Positions 40,193-50,091 of a DNA stretch of 64,000 nt are shown here, piece after piece. The notes below the pieces were generated by a model. It worked only from the letters and a program-made list of their open reading frames with translations, was not told the origin of the DNA and made no database searches. This stretch comes from Maniola hyperantus. Its lineage: Eukaryota > Arthropoda > Insecta > Lepidoptera > Nymphalidae. The DNA lies in assembly GCF_902806685.2 (NCBI RefSeq), contig NC_048555.1:13268001-13332000 (forward strand), given 5' to 3'. A program made the position numbers and the translations under genes. Every line of letters begins with the position of its first letter. Position 1 is the stretch's first letter.

Positions 40193-40329
40193 TATAGTAC
40201 GCGACAGGTCGAGATGGCAATCAGGGAGGGAACGCCCCGCACACGTGCGGGCGAACGTGAGTGAGGTGCGGGTGTGCGGACGTCCCCTCGCCTTATCCCG
40301 ATTGCCATCTCAACCTGTCGCAGACTATA
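40193..40329. mobile_element. MITE (cgacaggt-gagatggcaatc family)
   Basis: tatagtacgcgacaggtcg and agatggcaatc at the left pair with gattgccatctcaacctgtcg and cagactata at the right. GC-rich core with cgcacacgtgcg. A fragment is at 22206-22325 and a scrap at 59681. Confidence 0.8.
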
Positions 40330-40490
40330 TACTTACCTGTGAATGATTTTGGCGTCTTTGATTTTTGTTCGTAGCAAAACATTGAGATCACCTAATTATC
40401 TACCAAACAAATTAAAAATGTACTTACCTCATCCATATCGTTTCAACTCATCGCTGCATGGCCTACTAATATAGCACAGGCTGCGCTTAA

Positions 40491-41081
40491 GATCTGTACG
40501 CACCTGAGCTGCGCTGCGCGTCGCTGCAGTCCGACTGCAGAAAGCGTCACTTCAGGCCGCTCACGGTACCTACCGCACTACAACTGCAGTATGCGGCAGC
40601 TCGCGTCACTTGCGCGTCACTTCTATACCCGTTCGCGTACGAGCAACAACGTCGCAAGATATGCGACAGTGAAGAGGGAAAGGGTGGAAGCCGACATCCT
40701 AGGGGTAGGGAATTTTGAGGATATACTTCTAAGAGCCCGTCATGTGCCAAAAATTAAAACTGCGTTATTTATTTTGAGGTCTATCACGCCTGTACATTAT
40801 ATACTTAACTCGATGCGCGTGTATCTTATCTGAGCGCCATACGCATTCTGAAGCGACGTGACGCGCCGCTGGGTATATCGCACTAGCGTCGCTGCACACT
40901 GCACAGAGCGTTACTGCGCTGCGTTTCACAATATTCTCCCAAGCGCGACGCGCGGCAACGCGCGGTGAAGCGCCGTGCAGCGCCGCTCTAGTGCGATGTG
41001 CGCCATACAAAATGATAGAAATAATATTTTGACGCTCTGACCGCAGTGACGCGCAGCGCAGCTCAGGTGCGTACAGACCTG
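40491..41081. mobile_element. GC-rich foldback element of about 590 bp
   Basis: Left ctgtacgcacctgagctgcg with ctgcgcgtc and right gacgcgcag with cgcagctcaggtgcgtacag are nearly perfect TIRs of more than 30 bp. Inside are further inverted pieces (ctagtgcgatgtgcgcc and ggcgcgtc-type). Short frames inside give no recognisable protein. Confidence 0.75.
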
Positions 41082-41253
41082 TCACTTACGCTGTTACCTA
41101 TTATTATAGTAGGTAGGTACCTACCTATGATATACATACATTTTAGTGTACAATATAATGTATTTAATTTAATTAAAATTTGTATAGACTTTTTTATAAT
41201 ATACTTCAATGAACTTAACTAAGTATAACTTAACCTACCTTCTTATATACTTA

Positions 41254-41470
41254 CTAGTTTATTCCCGCGACTTCGCCCGCGTGGACTACACAAATTCAAA
41301 TTATACTTTTTTCCTCTTTAGGGATTGAGCTTTCAAAAATCCTTTCTTAGCGGATGTTCATATCATAACTATCTGCATGCCAAATTTCAGCCCGATCCGT
41401 CTAGTAGTTTGAACACTGTGTTGACAAATCAGTCAGTCAGTCAGTCAGTCAGCTTTTCCTTTTATATAGA
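41254..41470 (-). mobile_element. Helitron-like family 1, full length
   Basis: Reverse: A then CTAG, tttattcccgcgacttcgccc, aaatcctttcttagcgg, ctatctgcatgccaaatttc, (cagt)n and tttatataGA before T. Confidence 0.85.
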
Positions 41471-43004
41471 TATACGTATTATTTAAGAATAAATTTTACT
41501 GCAGCTTTTATGTAGCTTTTTATATTGATCATTCACGCGGCGATTACTTCCTGCCGTATCGATTTCTAATAAGCTCTCCAAAATGTTTCAAAAAGAAAAA
41601 AAAAACCGTGGGCGGACGCAAGTTCAGTGACCGAGTCCTTGACCTACACACGCTTGACCAAGGGCTCTTTGGAGTTCGTTTGATATATTCAAACAAGAAT
41701 TATAAATTATGAATTATATAAGTATTATAATCACGATTATAGTGCGTCCTTTTCACTTCTGTACAATTATTGTGCACAAAGAATGCTCTATATTACCTTG
41801 ACTCTCTCTTCAAATAATCTAAGTATACTTACTTCTTCAAGTATATCATCAAGTACCTATTATATAGTAATTAGATAAGTCACATAGATATCTACAAAAT
41901 ATTATTTATCTAGTTCTGTAATTATAAACGTGTTGTTAGTACCCACCTATGTATACTAGACTTAGATTATGTATTCTTGAATATACTTAGTATATGATAG
42001 TAATTTTTCCAAATTTACTTACGTAGAAATTTAAAACATACAAAATACAAATGTATGTTTTAAAGTTACACGGGCTTAATGATTTACTCAAAAGTTTTTG
42101 CGTCCTTTGTAACCTTGAAACTAAACATTTTAACTGACATCTGGCAAAACACAAACACAGATACTTAGTTTGTTTTAAAACGTGGACTTTGATTGATTAA
42201 ATTACGTTTGTATGGAGCTCGCTAGGGAGCGCGCTAGGAAAACTTCTCTTGAATTGCATTAAATTGTTATTGTATCTTCCACTACTTACTACAAGAGTTC
42301 AGTTCTCGTTCGTTGGAGCTTTCCAGATACCCATTGGGATTCTTATATCAATGCAAACTTTTCCTCTTTGCTGTCCTGTAGTTCAAGCCTCTTCATTAAA
42401 AATTCTCAACTACTTATGTAATGAAAAAATCTTTTGATATCCTTTATACCTACTCTTTTGTTTTTTTACAATTAGGATTATGGAACAAAAGAAATGTATA
42501 AGATATTATTATTCCTAGGAATTACTTAGTACGAGTAGCCTTATGGCAGAATGGTGGATATGGCATCACCTATGGTGATTATTGATTAAAACTGGTACTG
42601 GAGACAGTAAGTCTGGTAATTCTTCGCCCACTTGCGGTTAGAGCATTTCGAAGCAATTCAGCGTAGTCGTCACCACTTTCGACGCCTTAAGCGTATGAAG
42701 GTGGCCCACATTTTATAAATTGTTTATGGGTGACTTGGCGATTGGCGGAGAAAGTGGTTGGATGAATGAAAGTCTAATTTTGTCTACCTATGAGGCTATG
42801 AAAACCGAATGCTACTCTAATCGATAGGTATGTACTTACATCGTTTAACAAAATAATGCGATTGTTAGAATACTTAATACCTATAGTCTCTAAGGGTAGG
42901 TACTTCTTAGAACATTCTACTCTCAGCAGAATCTTAAAAAGTTACAGGTCCGTGCCCCAAAATCTTTAAATTTTAATATTAAATTAATAAATAAGTATAG
43001 TACC
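41471..43004. other. 1.5-kb unrecognised stretch
   Basis: 42213-42250 (gctcgctagggagcgcgc, aaacttctctt) resembles 27227-27262. A SINE-A scrap may sit at 42915-42955. Otherwise nothing. Confidence 0.45.
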
Positions 43005-43165
43005 TACAACGGAGTGGTAAAGCGGCGGTGGCAGCAGCAGGCATCGCACGGCGTGACGCTAACGCCGCGAGTCCCGTTACTTGACACACTGGGGCTGGCT
43101 CACTGCCACGGCCACTAGCCTGAGGCAAACTACGATTCCGAAATGCAATGCAGGACGTCATTTTA
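43005..43165. other. GC-rich patch, unexplained
   Basis: gcggcggtggcagcagcagg and ggctggctcactgccacggcc stand out from AT-rich flanks. No exon signals that I trust. Confidence 0.35.
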
Positions 43166-43214
43166 TGCTGATTGTACGTTACACAGCACGCACTGCAAGT
43201 GCTTATTGAAAACT

Positions 43215-43436
43215 ATAGCTTATTCCCGCGACCTCATCCGCGTGGACTACATTAATTTCAAGCTCCTATTTTACATCTTCAGGCGTTGAATTTTCGAAAA
43301 TCCTTTCTTAACGGATGTCTACGTCATAATAGCTATCTGCATGCCTTTCATCCCGATCCATCTAGTGGTTTGAGTTGTGCTTTGATAGATCAGTCAGTCA
43401 ATCAGTCAGCTTTTCCTTTTATACTTACATATAGAC
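43215..43436 (-). mobile_element. Helitron-like family 1
   Basis: Reverse: variant end ctatagcttattcccgcg, aaatcctttcttaacgg, agctatctgcatgcc, (cagt)n, cttttccttttata and GA at 43435-43436. Confidence 0.75.
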
Positions 43437-43622
43437 TAGCTGATGCCCGCGTGGATATAGATTTTAAAAATCCCGTGCGAACTGTTAGATTTTCCGGGAT
43501 GAGTCACTCTCTAGGTTTTTAACTACACCCATGCAAAAAATTACGGCGATCCGTTGCTCTGTTGCGACATTATTCAAGGGCAAACCAACAAACAAACACA
43601 CTTTTGCATTTATAAATATGGA
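43437..43622 (-). mobile_element. Helitron-like family 2, abutting the previous element
   Basis: CTAG at 43437-43440 follows the GA of the neighbour with no spacer. Then ctgatgcccgcgtgg, aaaatcccgtgcgaac, cgatccgttgctctgttgcg, tttgcatttata and GA before T. The hairpin is partly deleted. Confidence 0.8.
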
Positions 43623-45326
43623 TAGTGATACCAATGACGTCATGTGCGGTCCCCGTTGACCGCATTTAATGTGCCAAATAAATTGCAGCAGCATCCACCT
43701 GTCCACCACATTTTTACATGTGAGGCACATGAGAAAGTGAATGCACCTACTGCAACTCTGAATCGTTCCTGTGGGCTCGCCTTGATGTATGTATGTATGA
43801 TCAACTTCAGGAAATAAAATTATTGTAGGTAGCTGTAAGTCAGGATAAAAATGCTTTTAGGGTAAACGTCGGGATGATTATCCAGCGTACCGTAAAAAAG
43901 ATCTAATTATCAAATTAATGTTTGTATGATATAAATTCTCTAGGGAGATCAAATAAATCATCAGCTCAATTATAGTAAAGTTATCACATTTATTAACATC
44001 GCGTTTTATACCTATTCCACCCATTTGTAACCCGCGTATTTGCAATATCCGTTACTTTTTTCAAGTAGGTATGTTTCCACGTATTTTAGTCATCCATGTT
44101 GAGTGTTACCTCGTAGCATTCAAGTGAAAATAAATTCCAAGAGCTTCTACGAAAGTTCCTATGCATTAACTTAATTTTGCTTCTAGATCGAGTAAGCTAG
44201 GCGATAGTGGTAACCAAGACGAAAATTATGTGTGAATTTTCATTGGTTATTTGGGTATTTACTGAGTATAGTGAATATTAGGAAACTTAGAAATTAGATA
44301 CGTCAACTATTATATACAGTTACCTAAGGCAGTAACAGTTAATACACAACAATACACAGAAACGGCTATAGGTACTAAACTAAATAATGCGTACAATCAA
44401 ACGATGTAGAGCTTCAGAATTATTGGTACAGTTAGGTACTGCACAGTCAATGGATATAAAGCACATGAAGTCATAATCTGTCAGGAATGTGAATGCGAAG
44501 AAATAGTCACGTCATTATGGCAATCACTGTGCTGTCTTCAATGGCTTAATAGAGTGGTCGTCGTGCTGCATTCCACATTTTTATGCACCTACATTCTTCG
44601 CGGGTGACAACCGTTCTATCGAATGGTTTTAGTGCTTTTTGACGTTAATCGCAGGCGCGGCAGCAAAGCAGGCCTATACAGTAGTTTTGCCCCACAACAA
44701 GTGAAGCATGATATTAACAAAAAATCAAAATAGGTGATCAAGACAATAGGTAGGTATGTATAAAAAGAAAAGTCCTCGACTCTCTATGAGTGACTCATCA
44801 ACGTCCAGCTCAAATCATTCGGCTTAGAAAGCGACATTTTGGCACAGCGACAAGTTGGATTTTCCGAAATTCTGATGTAGGAACATGTGTGCATTGCTTT
44901 TGTCGCTTACAGAAAGTGATCGTCAAGTCATTTGTCACTTGTTGATCACTTTCTTGACCTGATGGAGCAGGAAAGTGGAGGTTTACAGGATGTTCAGTTC
45001 ATAAAATGTTAACCCATACATTTATAGGTGGGGGTGATTTAAAACATTTATACGTGTGTGATGTCTTAATTGTGCTTTTATAGACCCTTTCAGACTCTTA
45101 TGCAACCCTTATGGAACCTTATGGAATATACAAGGAGAATTTTTGAACGATCACTCAGGTTATATTGATCTATCTGTCCTAATATTATGCGCTTCAAGTC
45201 TTCGAATTCCGGTGAAATAGGAATATTTTCTACGGTAGAAGCGCAAAATCCAAATGCTGTCAATTTACTTAGCTTATCGCTTAAGTTACCGTGTAGATGT
45301 ATAAACATTGTAATGCATTCTTAATA
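43623..45326. other. 1.7-kb unrecognised stretch
   Basis: Only a small hairpin at 44914-44957 (agaaagtgatc and gatcactttct) is visible. Confidence 0.45.
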
Positions 45327-45505
45327 ATATAAAAGCGAAAATGTCTGCTAGCTTTTCACGGCCCATCCGTTAAATTCATTTGACATTTGGTACAGACAGA
45401 GATGGCTTGCATCCTAGGACATAGGCTACTTTATATCAAATAGCTCCCTAGGGATTTTTAAAAACCGAAATCCACGCGACGAAGTCACAGACATCTTCTA
45501 GAACC
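45327..45505 (+). mobile_element. Helitron-like family 2, degenerate
   Basis: ataatataaaagcgaaaatg, ctgctagcttttcacggcccatccg, ggacataggctacttta, ccgaaatccacgcgacgaag and tctagaa at the end. Confidence 0.6.
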
Positions 45506-45827
45506 TATAACAGAAAAGATCGTGTTCAACTACCAGCGCTTAAACCATAAAAAATGTTAAATAACAGCATAAGTAATGTGAGTTTTCAGCTTCATATTTC
45601 ACACAAATCGCATGACAGTTTTGTCATTGAGCTGATAATACCTGGAAGTGCTTAGTCATCTCGTAATCTTGTTGCGTCGAGTAAGCATGCATGCATGGCT
45701 GCTAAACAAAAGTTATGAGGTATGCCATCAAAAATATACCAAGGTACGTAGCTGATAAGCAGCGAGCAATGAAATAGTTGAACAAAATATGTAAGTAAAA
45801 AAATTGGAAATATTAAATTTAAAAAAC

Positions 45828-45950
45828 CGGCCAAGTGCGAGTCAGACACCGAGGGTTCTGTACTACAGTCGTATTTTTTTGACAGACAGACATGCAACAA
45901 AGTAATCCTATAAGGGTTCCTTTCCCTTTTGAGATACGGAACCCTAAAAC
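45828..45950 (+). repeat. dispersed repeat (agggttcc family)
   Basis: ccggccaagtgcgagtcagac, cgagggttctgtac, gacagacagacatgc, atcctataagggttcc and tgagatacggaaccct. Confidence 0.65.
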
Positions 45951-47141
45951 TGACTTAAATAACTACAAACTAAAAATTTAAAAATAATTTAATTTATTAT
46001 GGAAATTATGTATTCAAGAGTTAATGTAGTTAAGTAATAATATTTTTTGGTTTTGTGGAGTCTCAAAAAAATAAGGACGATGATTCGCGCAGACTTATCA
46101 GTTATCTTATCATATTATTGCGGCTTTCAAAGTTTGATCACTTATGAAAAGAAAATCTGAATTACACAGACTATTGAAGGTTCAATATTACAGGCAAAGT
46201 CGACGGTTTAATTAAATGTCTGCAAAGTTAGACAAGGATAACTAACTCAGAAGTTTTATCTTTGGTATTGAAATTGATGTTAGCCTTGATATGGTTCAAA
46301 GTCTGTGAGAATTACATTTTTGTTATGATTTATCATCGAATATAATAAAGCTATGTATGGTTGACAGATAATCAAGTGTTCGTTTTTGTCTAACAACAAT
46401 TAATATAGGTAGGTACCTACCTACTAATACGAATAACAATATTATGTTGTTCGTACTTCGTAGGCATAGTATAGTCCTACTTTTGTAATCAGTAAGCACT
46501 AAGTATTTTATTAGGTAAGTTATATACCTACATGTTAAGTAAATATTTCATACTCTCAATTCAATTAGTACTCACGGCTATACCTAGGTGTTTCGAAAAA
46601 AAACTAAATATAAAATAAATTATCATTTCATTTGTTTAGAATCCATATAGGATTATTTTTACAATTCTGTTGTCGCTGTAACAAGTTGTAAATATTTTTT
46701 TTCATTTATGAGTAGGTACATAAGTCAGGTCCACTTTCTCCTTCACAGGTGCTCTTTTTCCGGCTATACGTTGAGCATCAGTAATTTTATGATATCTACT
46801 AATTTATCAATGTTGAGCATACTGAAAAACTACGTATGGTTACGTGCATAAACCAAGGATAGTAAAATTATTAACTTATGCCGATTTTTTCTAACATAAA
46901 CGGTCAAATAATGATCTGCTGACACACCCGCTTTTTAATAAGAGATAAGAATAATGCTCTTTGTTATGACCACAAAAGTAGGTAGGTATACCTATGGTAT
47001 GATTCATTAAGTTCCCATGTTCATTGGCCGATCGTTGTTTTGTTCCACAAAAAATATTATAATATGTATTTGCATTGTTCCTTGATTTTTTTAGGTATTT
47101 ACCTACTTCGAAAACAGTAGGTTCTCAATTCGACTTTTATG
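45951..47141. other. 1.2-kb unrecognised AT-rich stretch
   Basis: No supported gene or repeat. Confidence 0.5.
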
Positions 47142-47301
47142 TACAGTGCGACAAGGCTCTTTTGGCGCGTGGTGAAAATCGGAACTAACGTTGCCGTCAC
47201 GTGTGCCCTTTGTTCTTGTTTGAATAGTCTAAGCCTTTGTTCTCCAACAGCACCCCCCTGTCAATGTCATTTAAGTGCCAAAAGAGCCTTGTCGCACTGT
47301 A
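47142..47301. mobile_element. MITE, tacagtgcgacaaggctc TIRs
   Basis: tacagtgcgacaaggctctt and aagagccttgtcgcactgta are perfect 20-bp ends, extending to ttggc/gccaa. TA flanks suggest a Tc1/mariner-type target. 160 bp, non-coding. Confidence 0.85.
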
Positions 47302-47805
47302 TGTATGTACCTACATAATATGTCCGTGATTTTCTCACTTGAGGCTTAGCCGATTTGTGCAGGTATATCTAAACTATGCTGTAGGTATGTATTCTTTCAA
47401 ATTACTCGTATTAAAAAATTAAAACGGAAAAACTTAACACAAGTCAATAATAATAAACGTGCCTCGGATGCTCAAGATATATCACGAAAACTATTAAAAA
47501 TCTCTATACTCAATTATTCATTTCATAATGAGACGGCATTGTGTTTTGATATTATCTTGCAATAAATTAAAAATAATATTTATTATTATGATTCCCTGTT
47601 ATTACATGTTAGGGTTCCCAAACGTTAAGTAGGTATGATTTCACACCCTTTTTACCACCCTGAATTCTCTTTAAAAATATAACTTCGTAATTACCTATGT
47701 GGGATTTCAGTGTGGTTATAGAACTTTTTATGGAAAACTGTTATGCCTCGCACATTAATTCACATTCAACGCGTACGAAATCACGCGCAACAGTAAACTT
47801 TTAAA
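47302..47805. other. nothing recognised
   Basis: No supported feature. Confidence 0.4.
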
Positions 47806-47807
47806 TG

Positions 47808-47965
47808 TGTTTGTTTGTCGGTTTGTCCTTCAATCACGCTACAACGCAACGGAAATTTTTTTCTGGGGAGAGAATATGGGCTACTTTTTATATTGAAAAA
47901 TCAAGGTGTACCCACAGGATTTTTAAAACCTAAGCCCACGCGGATGAAGTCACGGGCATAATTTT
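47808..47965 (+). mobile_element. Helitron-like family 2, degenerate
   Basis: gtttgtcggtttgtccttcaa, cacgctacaacgcaacgg, gggctactttttat, cccacaggatttttaaaacc and cacgcggatgaagtcacggg; no CTAG. Confidence 0.65.
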
Positions 47966-48766
47966 TCAACAGTGATTTTTCAAGTAACTTCCATGAGATT
48001 GAAAAGTTCCTTCAATTCAACACCTTGTTAGTCAATCCAAAATAGGTATACGTACTTGCTATTGAATATTGATTTCGTTTTTCCCGCGTAACTAACATTA
48101 TAAATACATTATTAGAACACTTTTTGCTAATTGTACAGGAGAGCCTGAAAACTTGTTTTCCTTTAACTCGAGATCGTCAATAGGTACCATCTTATCACTA
48201 TCGGCTACCTGTAAGTCTTGTATAACCGCGAATTACTTACCTACTTACTTATCTTAATTTTAATTTTTTGTAGGCCAAGTACCCACACGATATTTAAACG
48301 CGGTATGGGGATTGGGACTATCAACGATGATATGCTCACCCTGTAAATGATGTATCCGTCGATGAAACAATTTTCAATGCTACCATGACTAACGCGTTAG
48401 TTGCCGTGTCAAAACTATTACGTGCTCACCCATGACCTGGACGTAGCTGCGAAGGGACCTTGCCCAGTAATTGCATATGTAAACACAGTTTTAATTGACG
48501 AAAACTCATTGGCATTCGCGCCAAAAAGTGCTTAAAAGCGCTAAAATTTTGTGAACATCGACGAGAAACCTTTAAACACTTGTAAGAGCTTTTTAATGCG
48601 CCTTTTGAAACTTAGAAATTCCTACTCATCTTACAAGTTACTAGCGAAAGAAGGAAGGAATGGTCTAGTTTACTTTTCTTTGAAGATGATTTTTCATGTG
48701 CATCGTGATTTTAAAAATGATGATTAGGTCCAAGGTTATCCCTTGAACGAGATCTCATTAGGTGGT
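47966..48766. other. unrecognised stretch up to the gap
   Basis: No similarity to the LINE 5' leader of copy 1 was seen, so the LINE start must lie in or be lost to the gap. Confidence 0.45.
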
Positions 48767-48966
48767 NNNNNNNNNNNNNNNNNNNNNNNNNNNNNNNNNN
48801 NNNNNNNNNNNNNNNNNNNNNNNNNNNNNNNNNNNNNNNNNNNNNNNNNNNNNNNNNNNNNNNNNNNNNNNNNNNNNNNNNNNNNNNNNNNNNNNNNNNN
48901 NNNNNNNNNNNNNNNNNNNNNNNNNNNNNNNNNNNNNNNNNNNNNNNNNNNNNNNNNNNNNNNNNN
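48767..48966. other. assembly gap of exactly 200 N
   Basis: A round-number run of N, probably a placeholder. It ends 13 codons into ORF1 of the second LINE copy. Confidence 0.98.
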
Positions 48967-50091
48967 GACCTTTTAAAGTGTATCGGATGTAATGGCACTT
49001 TCCACTATAAATGCCAGAATATCCCGGCCATTATTTTTAGAGAGGAAAACGTGCAGATAAAGCGCACATTCAAATGTGATCACTGTCTGAATGTCACGCG
49101 GCGCGTAAGAGTAACGGACGATACCCCGGTCCGCGGCGGAGGCGCCCGAGCAGCGCCCGCTCAGCTGGAGCTTCCGAAACTTAACAACAACCAGACAGTT
49201 GAAGGAGCTCACAGTGAGTTACTAGTGCAAAAGGAAGATTCAGCAAGAACAGAGAAAATGATAGATGGAAAGTTTGATGTGTCATTGCTGATGGATATGG
49301 TAAATGAATCAGTTGCAGGAAAGATGAAAAGTTTGGAGTCCAGGTTGGTCCAAGAAATCAAGGCGGCCGTTTCGAGTACATCACGGCAAGAAACTGATCG
49401 TCTACAGGCAGAGTTGCAGAAGGCTAACGAAAGGTGTGCACGTTACGAGGCTGAAATCCAGTCCTTGAAAGAGAAATTAAAGAATCAGTCCAATAGTAGG
49501 AAAACGGAGACACAGGCTGGACAGAAGGTGAGGGAGGAGAGGCAGCAGGCGGGCACGGTGCAGGTCGCAGCGCCGGCGCCGGTGTGCGCAGCACGGGAGC
49601 CGTCCGGGACGCCGTCCGCGGACGCGGTCCGAGCTCAACCGACGACGAGCTATGCGGCGGTGGCCAGGAAAACAGAGAGTAAGCCGCGTGCACACGGACA
49701 GAACGACTACCAGTCTCAGCCGGAGGAAAAAGATAGTGATGATTGGAGTGAGGTAAGAAGTAAAAAGATGCACCCGATTAAAAAAGGCGGAAATATATCT
49801 ATTATTCCAATTAAAGCAGTTGAGCGGAAAAAATATCTTCACATATGGAGACTACATAAAGAAACCACAGAAGACAATTTAAAGGAATATATTCAGGCAG
49901 TACTGGGAACCGATAGTTATAACAAAGTAGACAAGATAGTACAAAAAATAGAGCGAAGTTATTCATCTTTTAGAGTATGTGTGTCAGAAAGCGATTTTGA
50001 GAGACTGAGTGATCCTGACATTTGGCCCAAAGATGCAGAGTACAGTGAGTGGACTTGGTTTCGTGGCCCAGCCAGAAAACCTCAAACTTAG
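48967..50091 (+). CDS. LINE ORF1 protein, copy 2, 5'-incomplete
   Basis: The frame enters from the gap at the equivalent of residue 14 (DLLKC), so the first zinc ligand pair is not visible, while C18/C21, H26/C29 and C50/C53 equivalents are. The coiled coil and C-terminal domain are intact. The first Met in the visible part (49051, preceding QIKRTFKC) is an artefact and not the start; the base there is a GTG in copy 1 as well. Role as for copy 1. It has R where copy 1 has C in the SKP-R-AHG segment. Confidence 0.8.
   Translation, partial: DLLKCIGCNGTFHYKCQNIPAIIFREENVQIKRTFKCDHCLNVTRRVRVTDDTPVRGGGARAAPAQLELPKLNNNQTVEGAHSELLVQKEDSARTEKMIDGKFDVSLLMDMVNESVAGKMKSLESRLVQEIKAAVSSTSRQETDRLQAELQKANERCARYEAEIQSLKEKLKNQSNSRKTETQAGQKVREERQQAGTVQVAAPAPVCAAREPSGTPSADAVRAQPTTSYAAVARKTESKPRAHGQNDYQSQPEEKDSDDWSEVRSKKMHPIKKGGNISIIPIKAVERKKYLHIWRLHKETTEDNLKEYIQAVLGTDSYNKVDKIVQKIERSYSSFRVCVSESDFERLSDPDIWPKDAEYSEWTWFRGPARKPQT

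Noticed and set aside
40591..40833. 80-codon ORF in the GC-rich foldback element
   Set aside because: It lies inside a TIR-bounded repeat and shows no recognisable protein features.
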